From the NCBI GenBank assembly GCA_903873355.1, contig CAIQOG010000424.1, forward strand, positions 1 through 5,063: 5,063 nt of DNA. The letters are read 5' to 3'. Below are positions 1-5,063 of the stretch, piece after piece. The notes beneath the pieces are model-generated. The model ran no database searches and had not been told where the DNA came from. It saw only the letters and a list, made by a program, of their open reading frames with translations. Both the position numbers and the translations under genes were made by a program. Each line of letters opens with the position of its first letter. Position 1 is the first letter of the stretch. The DNA comes from an uncultured Bacteroidales bacterium (GTDB taxonomy: Bacteria; Bacteroidota; Bacteroidia; Bacteroidales; Paludibacteraceae).

Positions 1-44
1 CTTGCTGTGGCTTTTATAGCTTTTTGATAATAGGCAGAGCGGTC

Positions 45-112
45 ACAGTACATTGTTTTTTAGTACACTTAGAAGTCTTGAAGCAATTAGAAACAAAAAA
101 ACAATGAACTGT
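45..112. repeat. Interrupted inverted repeat, 17-bp arms
   Basis: The left arm is 45-61 and the right arm is 96-112. The arms are complementary over ACAGT, one mismatch (A at 50 against A at 107), then CATTGTTTTTT against AAAAAACAATG. The 34-bp interior shows no clear further pairing. Read leftward, the left arm contains the possible ATG at 53-51, so a transcript crossing it could hide that start codon in the stem. It could also be the remnant of an element end or a bidirectional weak terminator. The pairing is directly visible; the role is unknown. Confidence 0.5.
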
Positions 113-116
113 AAAG

Positions 117-138
117 AATTGATTGCAAAGCAATAATT
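117..138. other. Small hairpin with AAA loop
   Basis: AATT, a bulged G, ATTGC, a three-base AAA loop, GCAAT and AATT give a 9-bp stem with one bulge. No U-tract follows on the plus strand, so an intrinsic terminator is unlikely. The closing pattern GC-AAA-GC recurs in the hairpin upstream of the amylase gene (1689-1718), which may be coincidence. Confidence 0.35.
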
Positions 139-199
139 ACCGACATAAACATTACCAACAAGGATATGAATATCTGTAAAAAAAAATCTACAAATCACA

Positions 200-229
200 T
201 TGTTAATCTATAAATAGTGTTTATATTTG
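200..229 (+). promoter_or_regulatory. Bacteroidota-type promoter ahead of the 21-bp array
   Basis: TTG at 200-202 and TATATTTG at 222-229 are separated by 19 bp. This fits the Bacteroidota primary sigma factor pattern (-33 TTTG or TTG, then -7 TAnnTTTG), with all fixed positions of the -7 box matched. A transcript would start near 236, just before the tandem array that begins at 258, so the array would lie in its first 20-250 nucleotides. There is no gene with a convincing start between this promoter and 737, so the product is either a non-coding RNA or a long leader for the gene at 737. Confidence 0.5.
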
Positions 230-257
230 TTGCCATATTCAACCTTATAAGCTCAAC

Positions 258-488
258 CCCGAAAATACTTTTTCACCACCTAAACTTACTTTCTATGACC
301 CCGAACTTACATTCTTACTCCCTGACTTTACTTTTTCATAGTCAGACTTTATTTTCTTCGACCCCAAAAGTGTTTTTTCACACCCTGACTTTGCTTTCTT
401 GCTCCCCGAAAATACTTTTTTGCAATCCAGACTTACATTCTTCGTTCCCGACTTTACTTTCTTCGACCCTGTTAATAAATGCTTCGAC
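258..488. repeat. Degenerate 21-bp tandem array, about 11 units
   Basis: Ten successive 21-bp units run from 258 to 467 without a single insertion or deletion. An eroded eleventh unit (468-488) keeps its final CTTCGAC. The best representative is 447-467, beginning CCCGAC, with TTTACTTTC in the middle and ending TTCGAC. Unit positions 2 (C), 9, 13, 14 and 16 (T) are invariant in the ten units. Units at 258, 363 and 405 form a subtype with AAAA or AAAG after the opening CCC. Since 21 is a multiple of three and the unit has few stop triplets, several frames stay open. The plus frame gives heptads like STPKILF and the minus frame heptads like GSKKVKS, but the minus frame stops at 293-295 inside the array, so coding is doubtful. 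21 bp is also two turns of B-DNA. There are no unique spacers, so this is not a CRISPR array. Function unknown. Confidence 0.8.
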
Positions 489-562
489 TCACAAAAACAT
501 ATTAACCAACTACAACTATCGAAACAACAAGACACAATTATATACAACCAACGGCCTGTTGG

Positions 563-690
563 TAACACACGCCTATGGGTCATTGGCTGGCTGACGTGTA
601 TTCCGGCAGTTTTGCTCCCGCATTCACCTTGTCGCTTGGGCGACAGTGAAGCTCCCGCAAACCGCCAAATGCCCATAGCCTCGGTCGTTA
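563..690. repeat. Fold-back (palindromic) intergenic element, complete copy
   Basis: A 128-bp, GC-richer island in AT-rich DNA. Its ends are imperfect inverted repeats: TAAC at 563-566 against GTTA at 687-690, CTATGGG at 573-579 against CCCATAG at 672-678, and CATTGGC at 581-587 against GCCAAATG at 664-671 (one extra base). The interior holds a compact hairpin, GTCGC (631-635), loop TTGG, GCGAC (640-644), and a direct repeat of GCTCCCGCA at 614-622 and 651-659. The left half recurs after the next gene (1542-1605). It encodes no transposase, so it would be a non-autonomous MITE-like or recombination-site-like element. ORFs drawn across it on either strand are most likely artefacts. Confidence 0.65.
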
Positions 691-736
691 GCAGTTATTT
701 TAGAAAAAAAACAAACAATATATAAACTGAATTTTT

Positions 737-1531
737 ATGACTAGACTGAATTTTTCAATATTGACAATTCTGAATTGTTTCTTACTGACAGCTCAAGAAA
801 TCCCTGTACACCAGAACATGATTACACTAAACTATAACTATCAATTAGGTAATAGTTATAAATACGAAAAGAAAACTAATCGTGGTGTTGGGGAATTCTC
901 TGATAAAACTTACTCTTATATTTCTATTCAACCTTTGGACACAACTAAAAATGGTGAAATGTGGTATGAATTCTCTTTAGACTCATGCGGGTACTATGTT
1001 AGAGAGAGAAGAATTACCACTCCAAAAGAAAAATTAGATAAGGCAAAAATCCGACTCTTTCTGACTAAACAAGGGTTAAATTTAGAAACAGATCTGCTGA
1101 GTCAGAACCCAAACCTATATTTATTGAAATCTGATGATTCTGATGATGAAAGATTATTTGAACTTCCTAAGAATTCTATTCAAATTGGACAAACATGGCT
1201 TACAAGTAAAAAAGATGTATTTGGTTCATATAATAGGAAATACAAGAAACTCAAGAATATTTTTGTTGGAATCGAGAGCAAGAATGGTCATGAATGCTTT
1301 CGAATTGACTTTAACGGATCTTCAGCCGACATAACGAAGTCTGATGACTACACCCAAACAGATAATGGAATTATAAAAGGTAGTATATGGCTTGAAAAAG
1401 AAAGAAAAATTATAATTGCTATTGAGTCTGAGGTTGAGATACAAAACAGTAAAGCACAACACCCTGGATTTTCAGGAAATGCACCAATAAAAGGCTCTTC
1501 ATATAAAACTTCGATTGAATTTATTGAATAA
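737..1531 (+). CDS. Exported protein of unknown function, 264 aa
   Basis: I do not recognise this protein with confidence. The ATG at 737 is chosen because it preserves a signal peptide: MTR, then a hydrophobic stretch (residues about 4-18) ending LLTAQ, with likely cleavage near residues 18-20. A later Met at residue 28 would lose it. No Shine-Dalgarno sequence precedes the start, which is normal for Bacteroidota. The mature part has no further membrane segment and looks rich in beta strands. It includes an acidic run SDDSDDE (132-138), then LPKNSIQIGQTW (143-154), and a late GIIKGSIWLEKE (211-222). The layout loosely recalls secreted Bacteroidota proteins with an 'LP...vG.tW' motif (DUF6263-like), but this is a guess. 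There is no lipobox and no T9SS sorting domain, so a periplasmic location is likely. The gene is more AT-rich than the amylase and sits between two copies of a fold-back repeat, suggesting it moved in as a unit. Confidence 0.75.
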   Translation: MTRLNFSILTILNCFLLTAQEIPVHQNMITLNYNYQLGNSYKYEKKTNRGVGEFSDKTYSYISIQPLDTTKNGEMWYEFSLDSCGYYVRERRITTPKEKLDKAKIRLFLTKQGLNLETDLLSQNPNLYLLKSDDSDDERLFELPKNSIQIGQTWLTSKKDVFGSYNRKYKKLKNIFVGIESKNGHECFRIDFNGSSADITKSDDYTQTDNGIIKGSIWLEKERKIIIAIESEVEIQNSKAQHPGFSGNAPIKGSSYKTSIEFIE

Positions 1532-1541
1532 AAAAACTACT

Positions 1542-1605
1542 GCTAACACCCGCCTATGCGCATTGGCTGGTTGACGTGCATTCCGGCAGTTTTGCTCCCG
1601 CATTC
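1542..1605. repeat. Truncated second copy of the fold-back element
   Basis: This 64-bp segment, starting GCTAAC ten bases after the stop codon at 1531, aligns with 561-625 with five mismatches and one single-base gap. The final stretch CATTGGCTGG to CCCGCATTC differs at only two positions. After 1605 the similarity ends abruptly, and the right half with its CGTTAGC end is missing. An alternative pairing exists here: GG-T-TGACGT (1569-1577) against ACGTCACC (1625-1632) with one bulged T, so this copy may still fold differently. It is either a deleted copy or a variant with another right half. Confidence 0.7.
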
Positions 1606-1795
1606 CACAGGCAAGCCCGTATTTACGTCACCTTCAATAGTCGGGTTCATTTCCAATCTCAATCTCTCTGCGTGTAAGCATCCCATTTACATAAAATGTG
1701 CAAAGCGCATCTTTATGTCATACCGAAATTGATATTTTAGCTAATATATGCCCACAGTAGAAAAATATCAACTACTTTTATAAAAAATATTCAGT
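1606..1795 (+). other. Amylase upstream region
   Basis: This stretch has no ORF. It contains the hairpin at 1689-1718 and becomes very AT-rich towards the start codon at 1796. I find no match to the TTTG / TAnnTTTG promoter pair at correct spacing, so the amylase promoter cannot be placed. No Shine-Dalgarno sequence is present before the ATG. Confidence 0.4.
1689..1718 (+). promoter_or_regulatory. Hairpin in the amylase leader
   Basis: ACATAAA (1689-1695) pairs with TTTATGT (1712-1718), and ATGTGC (1696-1701) with GCGCAT (1705-1710) including one G-T wobble. That gives a 13-bp stem with a single bulged C (1711) and a three-base AAA loop. It ends 77 bases before the amylase ATG. No U-tract follows, which argues against an intrinsic terminator. 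It could be an operator-like inverted repeat for a regulator of glucan use or an mRNA leader structure. The pairing is visible; the role is inferred. Confidence 0.4.
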
Positions 1796-4219
1796 ATGCC
1801 AACTCAAAAATATAGTACTCATCGAATTTTATTAGCATTATCAATTTGCTTTTTTTCCGCCCAACTCTTTTCGCAAAGTACTGCTGTACAATTCAATGTA
1901 AACATGAAACAGCAGATTGCTTTGGGAAATTTCAAACCTGCTACGGATTATGTTGATTTAGCCGGAAGTTTCAACAGTTGGGGTTCAACTATGATGACTG
2001 ATGCCAATAAGGACAGCATATACACGGTCTCAGTTACACTTAATGTGGGTGATAATATAGAATTTAAATGCAGGATAAACGGCTTATGGACGGGACTTGA
2101 AGAGTTTTCGGGTGGCGGGTCAAACCGCACATATACAGTCGAATTGAATGGCGTTTTAAACTTCTGGTACAGCGATGTTATTCCTTCAAATGTGCTGTCG
2201 GTAGCCATTCAGGCTTCGGGCAGAGCAATAAATGTTGGGCAATCGGTACAGTTTATCGATAAATCAACCGGCTCACCTGTTTCGTGGAATTGGTTGTTTC
2301 AGGGAGGTTCGCCCGCCACCTCACAACTGCAAAATCCGATAGTAAGTTATACTACCGATGGCAGCTATCCGGTAACTCTCAAAATTAAAAACAGTCTGAA
2401 CGATTCTGTTTCCAAAACTTTCAGCAATTATATAAATGTCACGAAATCCACAACTTATTGGTGGAATGATGCTGTGTTTTACGAAGTGTTTGTGCGAAGT
2501 TTTTACGACCAGAATGGTGATGGAAAAGGCGATTTAAAGGGATTGACTGCAAAACTGGATTATCTGAACGATGGAGATTCAACCACGCATACCGATTTGG
2601 GTGTTACAGCACTCTGGCTGATGCCCATCATGCAGTCGCCAAGCTATCATGGTTACGATGTGAGTGATTATCGTACCATTGAAAGTGATTATGGCACGAA
2701 TGCAGATTTCCAGACCTTTATTCAGGAAGCACACAAACGGGGCATCAAGGTAATTATTGATTTGGTAATGAATCACACTTCCGACCAGAATCCGTGGTTT
2801 TTGCAATCGGCAGGCAGCTCTTCGTCTACCTATCGCAACTGGTACAGATGGAGTACAACGAATCCCGGTGGTTCATGGAACTCAAAAAATGGCGCGTATT
2901 ATTATGCCGTGTTCGGTAGTGGTATGCCCGATTTGAATTATGCGGATGCGGCTGTAAAAACCGAAATGTTCGATATTGCCCGATTTTGGTTACAGGATAT
3001 GCATGCCGATGGTTTCCGGCTTGATGCGGTGAAATATATTTTCGAAACCGGCACACAAACTGAAGATGCACCTGAAACCATTCAGTTCTGGAAAGATTTC
3101 AGAACCTATTATAAATCAGTCAATCCCGATGCTTTTGCAGTTGGCGAAGCCTGGACTTCGACCAATATCATTAAAAAATATGTGGAAAATAACGGGCTGG
3201 ATTATTGTTTTGAATTTAGTCTGGCCGGTGCAATAGTAAATGCTGCCAACAATAGCGATGCTACTTCATTGCAGGCTCGAGTTGAAGATGCCATGTCGAG
3301 TTATCCATACCTGCAGTTTGGCACATTCCTGACAAATCACGATCAGGAGCGGGTAATGACCTCGCTGGGCGGTAATGTTTCAAAAGCCAAACTTGCAGCT
3401 CAGTTGCTGCTGAGTTTACCGGGCATTCCGTTTTTATACTATGGTGAAGAAATTGGAACCGTCGGTCCAAAACCGGATGAAAACATCCGCACTCCTTTGC
3501 AGTGGAATAGCTCTGCCAACGCGGGTTTCAGCACCGTAACACCGTGGCGCGCACCACAATCGGACTACGGCACCAAAAACATAGCCGCTCAAAAACTTGA
3601 CTCAACTTCCTTGTGGACTACCTACAATAAAATGATTCAATTGCGCACAAGTGAACCTGCCCTGCGCCGTGGAAACTACCTGACAATTTCTAACTCTTCG
3701 TCATCGGCTATTGTGTTTATGCGTCAGTGCGCCAATGAAACAATATTCGTGGCTTCCAACCTGAGTACTAATACATTGAGCAATGTTCAGATAAGTTTTT
3801 TCCCGGGTACAATGCCATCCGGAAATTATGTACTTAAAGATTTACTTTCAGGAAAAACGCAGGAAATTGTGGTCGCACCCGATGGAAGTGCAACCAATCA
3901 GATTATCGGTTCACTTCCTGCCAGAACTACGGCAATCTACAAAGTGATGGCTCACAGTTCGGGGCTTACCAACCCTGAAACCCGTAATTTTCATTTATTT
4001 CCAATTCCGGCAAAGAACTTTGTGACAATTCAGTTGGAAAACAATCTGAGCGGAAAATCTGAAGTAAGTATTTCGGATATGTCGGGTAAAACGATTAAAC
4101 AATTTGAAATCAGCGGTTCAACCACCGTGCCTGTTTACACTATCCAGCCTGGATTTTATATTATGAAAGTTACAACCGGAAATAATACAGGTACAGCTAA
4201 AATTTTGATAGAAAGGTAG
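1796..4219 (+). CDS. Secreted GH13 alpha-amylase-type glucanase with starch-binding-like, PKD and T9SS sorting domains
   Basis: This 807-residue enzyme is predicted to hydrolyse alpha-1,4-glucosidic bonds in starch-like glucans at the cell surface or outside the cell. Order: signal peptide (about 1-27, ending LFSQ); beta-sandwich resembling starch-binding or glycogen-recognition modules (about 30-128, with LAGSFNSWG at 55-63); PKD-like domain (about 134-216); catalytic barrel (about 222-620); all-beta C domain (about 625-718); T9SS type A sorting domain (about 733-807, FPIPA at 735-739, then PGFYIMKV). The catalytic set is complete: D322-N326-H327 in DLVMNH, R408 and nucleophile D410 in DGFRLDA, acid/base E451 in GEAW, and H515-D516 in NHD. 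DQNGDGKGD (238-246) fits a calcium loop. MPDLN (377-381) and GPKPDENIRTP point to subfamily GH13_36, known for activities between amylase and neopullulanase/oligo-1,6-glucosidase, so exact specificity is open. No SusC/D genes or regulator lie alongside. The start keeps the signal peptide and has no Shine-Dalgarno sequence. Confidence 0.95.
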   Translation: MPTQKYSTHRILLALSICFFSAQLFSQSTAVQFNVNMKQQIALGNFKPATDYVDLAGSFNSWGSTMMTDANKDSIYTVSVTLNVGDNIEFKCRINGLWTGLEEFSGGGSNRTYTVELNGVLNFWYSDVIPSNVLSVAIQASGRAINVGQSVQFIDKSTGSPVSWNWLFQGGSPATSQLQNPIVSYTTDGSYPVTLKIKNSLNDSVSKTFSNYINVTKSTTYWWNDAVFYEVFVRSFYDQNGDGKGDLKGLTAKLDYLNDGDSTTHTDLGVTALWLMPIMQSPSYHGYDVSDYRTIESDYGTNADFQTFIQEAHKRGIKVIIDLVMNHTSDQNPWFLQSAGSSSSTYRNWYRWSTTNPGGSWNSKNGAYYYAVFGSGMPDLNYADAAVKTEMFDIARFWLQDMHADGFRLDAVKYIFETGTQTEDAPETIQFWKDFRTYYKSVNPDAFAVGEAWTSTNIIKKYVENNGLDYCFEFSLAGAIVNAANNSDATSLQARVEDAMSSYPYLQFGTFLTNHDQERVMTSLGGNVSKAKLAAQLLLSLPGIPFLYYGEEIGTVGPKPDENIRTPLQWNSSANAGFSTVTPWRAPQSDYGTKNIAAQKLDSTSLWTTYNKMIQLRTSEPALRRGNYLTISNSSSSAIVFMRQCANETIFVASNLSTNTLSNVQISFFPGTMPSGNYVLKDLLSGKTQEIVVAPDGSATNQIIGSLPARTTAIYKVMAHSSGLTNPETRNFHLFPIPAKNFVTIQLENNLSGKSEVSISDMSGKTIKQFEISGSTTVPVYTIQPGFYIMKVTTGNNTGTAKILIER

Positions 4220-4337
4220 CTTCTGTTTTGAGTTTTTCAGACAAAGGTTCACAAACAATTTTTCACGATTTGTAATTAAGTAGCAAGAAAGATTTGATGT
4301 CATATTTTGATTTTTTATTGTGAAAATGGTTTTTTAT

Positions 4338-4465
4338 TTGCCGTCCCATTTATGGGACGGTATAAATGATTAAGATATTCAGGGCTTTAGCCAAACTTTC
4401 AATACTATTTGGCTAAAGCCCAATTATTCTCTATCCATCTGTCCGTCCCATAAATGGGACGGCAA
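4338..4465. repeat. Nested symmetric palindrome, REP/BIME-like
   Basis: Three layers share one centre at 4401.5. The outer arms, 4338-4360 and 4443-4465, are perfect 23-bp inverted repeats. Each is itself a hairpin with stem CCGTCCCAT/ATGGGACGG and a two-base loop (TT on the left, AA on the right). The inner arms, 4382-4395 and 4408-4421, pair perfectly over 14 bp (GGGCTTTAGCCAAA) around a 12-base loop. The two spacers between outer and inner arms are each exactly 21 bases but are not complementary. Two small hairpins in opposite orientation around a central stem are the classic layout of bacterial interspersed mosaic elements, which are moved by REP-associated tyrosine transposases (RAYT, Y1 family). 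No transposase is in this window. It lies 118 bases after the amylase stop codon. Confidence 0.8.
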
Positions 4466-4659
4466 TTGATACCTAAAATAAGACCGCTCGGCTCTGCCGC
4501 TTTGCTTGCAAAGAATGTATTATTTTCATCACTTAATGTCCGCTAAAATAGCTTATTGCCTAAACTAAAATCACCTGACAAGCAGTAAAACAACACGATA
4601 TAGATTCGTTATTTCAAACAAAGATCTAAAAAAACCGGGACCAATTATGATAAATAAAA

Positions 4660-4687
4660 ACTTTTTCATACTTTCGTATCTCAAAGT
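4660..4687 (+). promoter_or_regulatory. Nested stem-loop overlapping a weak -7-like box
   Basis: ATAC (4668-4671) and GTAT (4676-4679) close a TTTC loop. Further out, ACTTT (4660-4664) pairs with AAAGT (4683-4687) across symmetric three-base internal loops. A flanking pair, ATGATAAA (4647-4654) and TTTATCAT (4687-4694), could extend it off-centre. The same bases contain TACTTTCG (4669-4676), one base from the TAnnTTTG -7 box, but I see no TTG at the right distance upstream. If used, it would drive the ORF at 4748 with a leader of about 65 bases. Confidence 0.2.
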
Positions 4688-4747
4688 TTATCATTGAATT
4701 AAAGATTCTTTGAGAACAGTTGTATAAAGTCTACTAGAAGCCAAGCT

Positions 4748-4969
4748 ATGAAAAGTGTTTTTATTTTTTTACTCTTAATCCTGTTACCGGCAATATGCTT
4801 TAGTCAATCCGACTCGCTGTCTCAAAACCCGGATATACTCAACAAACAAGATTCACTACATAGCAGCACATCCGTTCAGGGGAATATTAAAAATAATCCA
4901 GCTGTTCAAAAAGAGTTGATTTATAAAAGTCTCACACACAATAGTTCGTTAATCTTTCATTCACATTAA
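4748..4969 (+). CDS. Small predicted secreted protein, 73 aa
   Basis: Not recognised. It begins with a textbook signal peptide: MK, a hydrophobic core VFIFLLLILLPAI (4-16) and CFSQ with likely cleavage after residue 18-20. The cysteine at 17 falls within the signal peptide region, and the bases around it do not make a clear lipobox. The mature part, about 53 residues, is polar and rich in Ser, Asn, Gln and Leu (DSLSQNPDILNKQDSLHSS) with no known motif. It ends in SLIFHSH. This may be a real small exported protein, or the 5' end of a longer gene cut off by a mutation; I found no frame that continues it past 4969. The ATG has no Shine-Dalgarno sequence, as in the other genes here. TTTG occurs at 4709-4712 without a good -7 box behind it. 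Confidence 0.5.
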   Translation: MKSVFIFLLLILLPAICFSQSDSLSQNPDILNKQDSLHSSTSVQGNIKNNPAVQKELIYKSLTHNSSLIFHSH

Positions 4970-4998
4970 GCGGCTATAGTGCCGTATAATAGTAGCTC

Positions 4999-5030
4999 TT
5001 TGACATTTTGGCTATTTTTGAGTAAGTATG
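4999..5030 (+). promoter_or_regulatory. Promoter candidate reading out of the window
   Basis: TTTG at 4999-5002, inside CTCTTTGACA, is followed after 20 bp by TAAGTATG (5023-5030), which matches TAnnTTTG at all fixed positions but one. CTCTTTGACA is a common form of the -33 region in Bacteroidota. A second -7-like box, TATTTTTG (5013-5020), is perfect but only 10 bp from the TTTG. A transcript would begin near 5037 and serve a gene beyond the right edge. Confidence 0.35.
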
Positions 5031-5063
5031 GTTTAATGGCAAACATCTCAATAAATCTTTCCA

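Larger units (their letters stand above)
1..199. other. Non-coding left flank
   Basis: No convincing gene is visible here. The stretch is AT-rich and holds an interrupted inverted repeat (45-112) and a small hairpin (117-138), both listed separately. On the minus strand an ATG at 53-51, with an in-frame TAA just upstream at 62-60, opens a frame of 17 codons that runs off the left edge. It is too short to call a gene, but it could be the start of a leftward neighbour. On the plus strand the only frames entering from the edge close within about 105 bases. Confidence 0.5.
4220..4747. other. Long intergenic region after the amylase gene
   Basis: No gene is supported in these 528 bases. Positions 4220-4337 are AT-rich with several T-runs but no clear terminator hairpin directly after the stop codon. 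The nested palindrome at 4338-4465 is the main structure and could stop transcription or protect the amylase mRNA 3' end. A further small hairpin, CTTTGC-TT-GCAAAG, lies at 4500-4513 without a following T-run. From 4514 to 4646 I see nothing. A possible stem-loop and weak promoter lie at 4647-4694. Confidence 0.5.

Noticed and set aside
1..53. Partial leftward gene starting at the ATG at 53-51
   Set aside because: Only 17 codons are visible, an open length expected often by chance, and no promoter or Shine-Dalgarno sequence supports it. It is kept only as a note.
258..488. CRISPR array
   Set aside because: The units are directly adjacent, 21 bp long and degenerate, with no unique spacers and no cas genes.
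217..594. Plus-strand 125-codon ORF across the 21-bp array
   Set aside because: It is open because the repeat unit has few stop triplets. The translation is simple heptads (STPKILF-like) with no domain and no supported start, and two other frames are open over much of the same DNA. It runs on into the fold-back element.
293..676. Minus-strand 127-codon ORF with GSKKVKS-like heptads
   Set aside because: It starts inside the fold-back element, so its first third translates a non-coding repeat. It stops inside the array (293-295) while the repeat itself continues to 258. A real repeat protein would be expected to span the array.
563..690. Classical integron attC site
   Set aside because: The ends are TAAC and GTTAGC, but the strict core GTTRRRY / RYYYAAC is not satisfied at either end and no integrase is in view. 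Only the general resemblance is retained as a finding.
399..725. Plus-strand 108-codon ORF
   Set aside because: It covers the end of the array and the whole fold-back element, has no recognisable domain or promoter at its start, and is explained by low stop density.
1948..3470. Several minus-strand ORFs of 69-86 codons inside the amylase gene
   Set aside because: They lie opposite a conserved enzyme with a complete catalytic set, have no signals of their own, and are shadows of its codon pattern.
4118..4303. Minus-strand 61-codon ORF over the amylase 3' end
   Set aside because: It overlaps the conserved T9SS sorting domain on the other strand and has no recognisable product.
4500..4513. Intrinsic terminator at the CTTTGC-TT-GCAAAG hairpin
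   Set aside because: The two-base loop is too tight, no T-run follows on either side, and it lies 280 bases beyond the amylase stop codon.

Overview
The window looks like a chromosomal stretch from a Bacteroidota bacterium. The main evidence is the large secreted amylase, which ends in a type IX secretion (T9SS) type A sorting domain, a system confined to this phylum. Supporting signs are start codons without Shine-Dalgarno sequences, AT-rich intergenic DNA, two matches to the Bacteroidota -33/-7 promoter pattern (TTTG or TTG, about 19-21 bp, TAnnTTTG), and signal peptides ending in the phylum-typical FSQ. The genus cannot be told from this.

Layout. Positions 1-736 hold no convincing gene. 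They contain a 17-bp inverted repeat (45-112), a small hairpin (117-138), a good promoter candidate (200-229), a degenerate tandem array of 21-bp units that never loses register (258-488), and a GC-richer 128-bp fold-back element (563-690). Next is an AT-rich gene for a 264-residue exported protein of unknown function (737-1531). It is followed at once by a second, truncated copy of the left half of the fold-back element (1542-1605). The gene thus lies between GTTAGC (687-692) and GCTAAC (1542-1547), a cassette-like arrangement. After a leader containing a 13-bp hairpin (1689-1718) comes the one clearly identifiable enzyme, an 807-residue multidomain GH13 alpha-amylase-type glucanase (1796-4219). 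A 528-base non-coding gap follows, with a strikingly symmetric nested palindrome (4338-4465) of REP/BIME type. A 73-codon ORF with a strong signal peptide (4748-4969) and a promoter candidate pointing out of the window (4999-5030) close the segment.

How the genes relate. All three predicted proteins carry export signals, but nothing ties them into one operon: each is separated from the next by more than 250 bases holding repeats. The amylase is an orphan here, with no SusC/SusD pair or regulator in view. It probably acts at the cell surface or in the medium on alpha-1,4-glucans. No complete new system can be demonstrated. The most unusual content is non-coding: the 21-bp array behind a promoter, the cassette-like fold-back repeats, and the nested palindrome.
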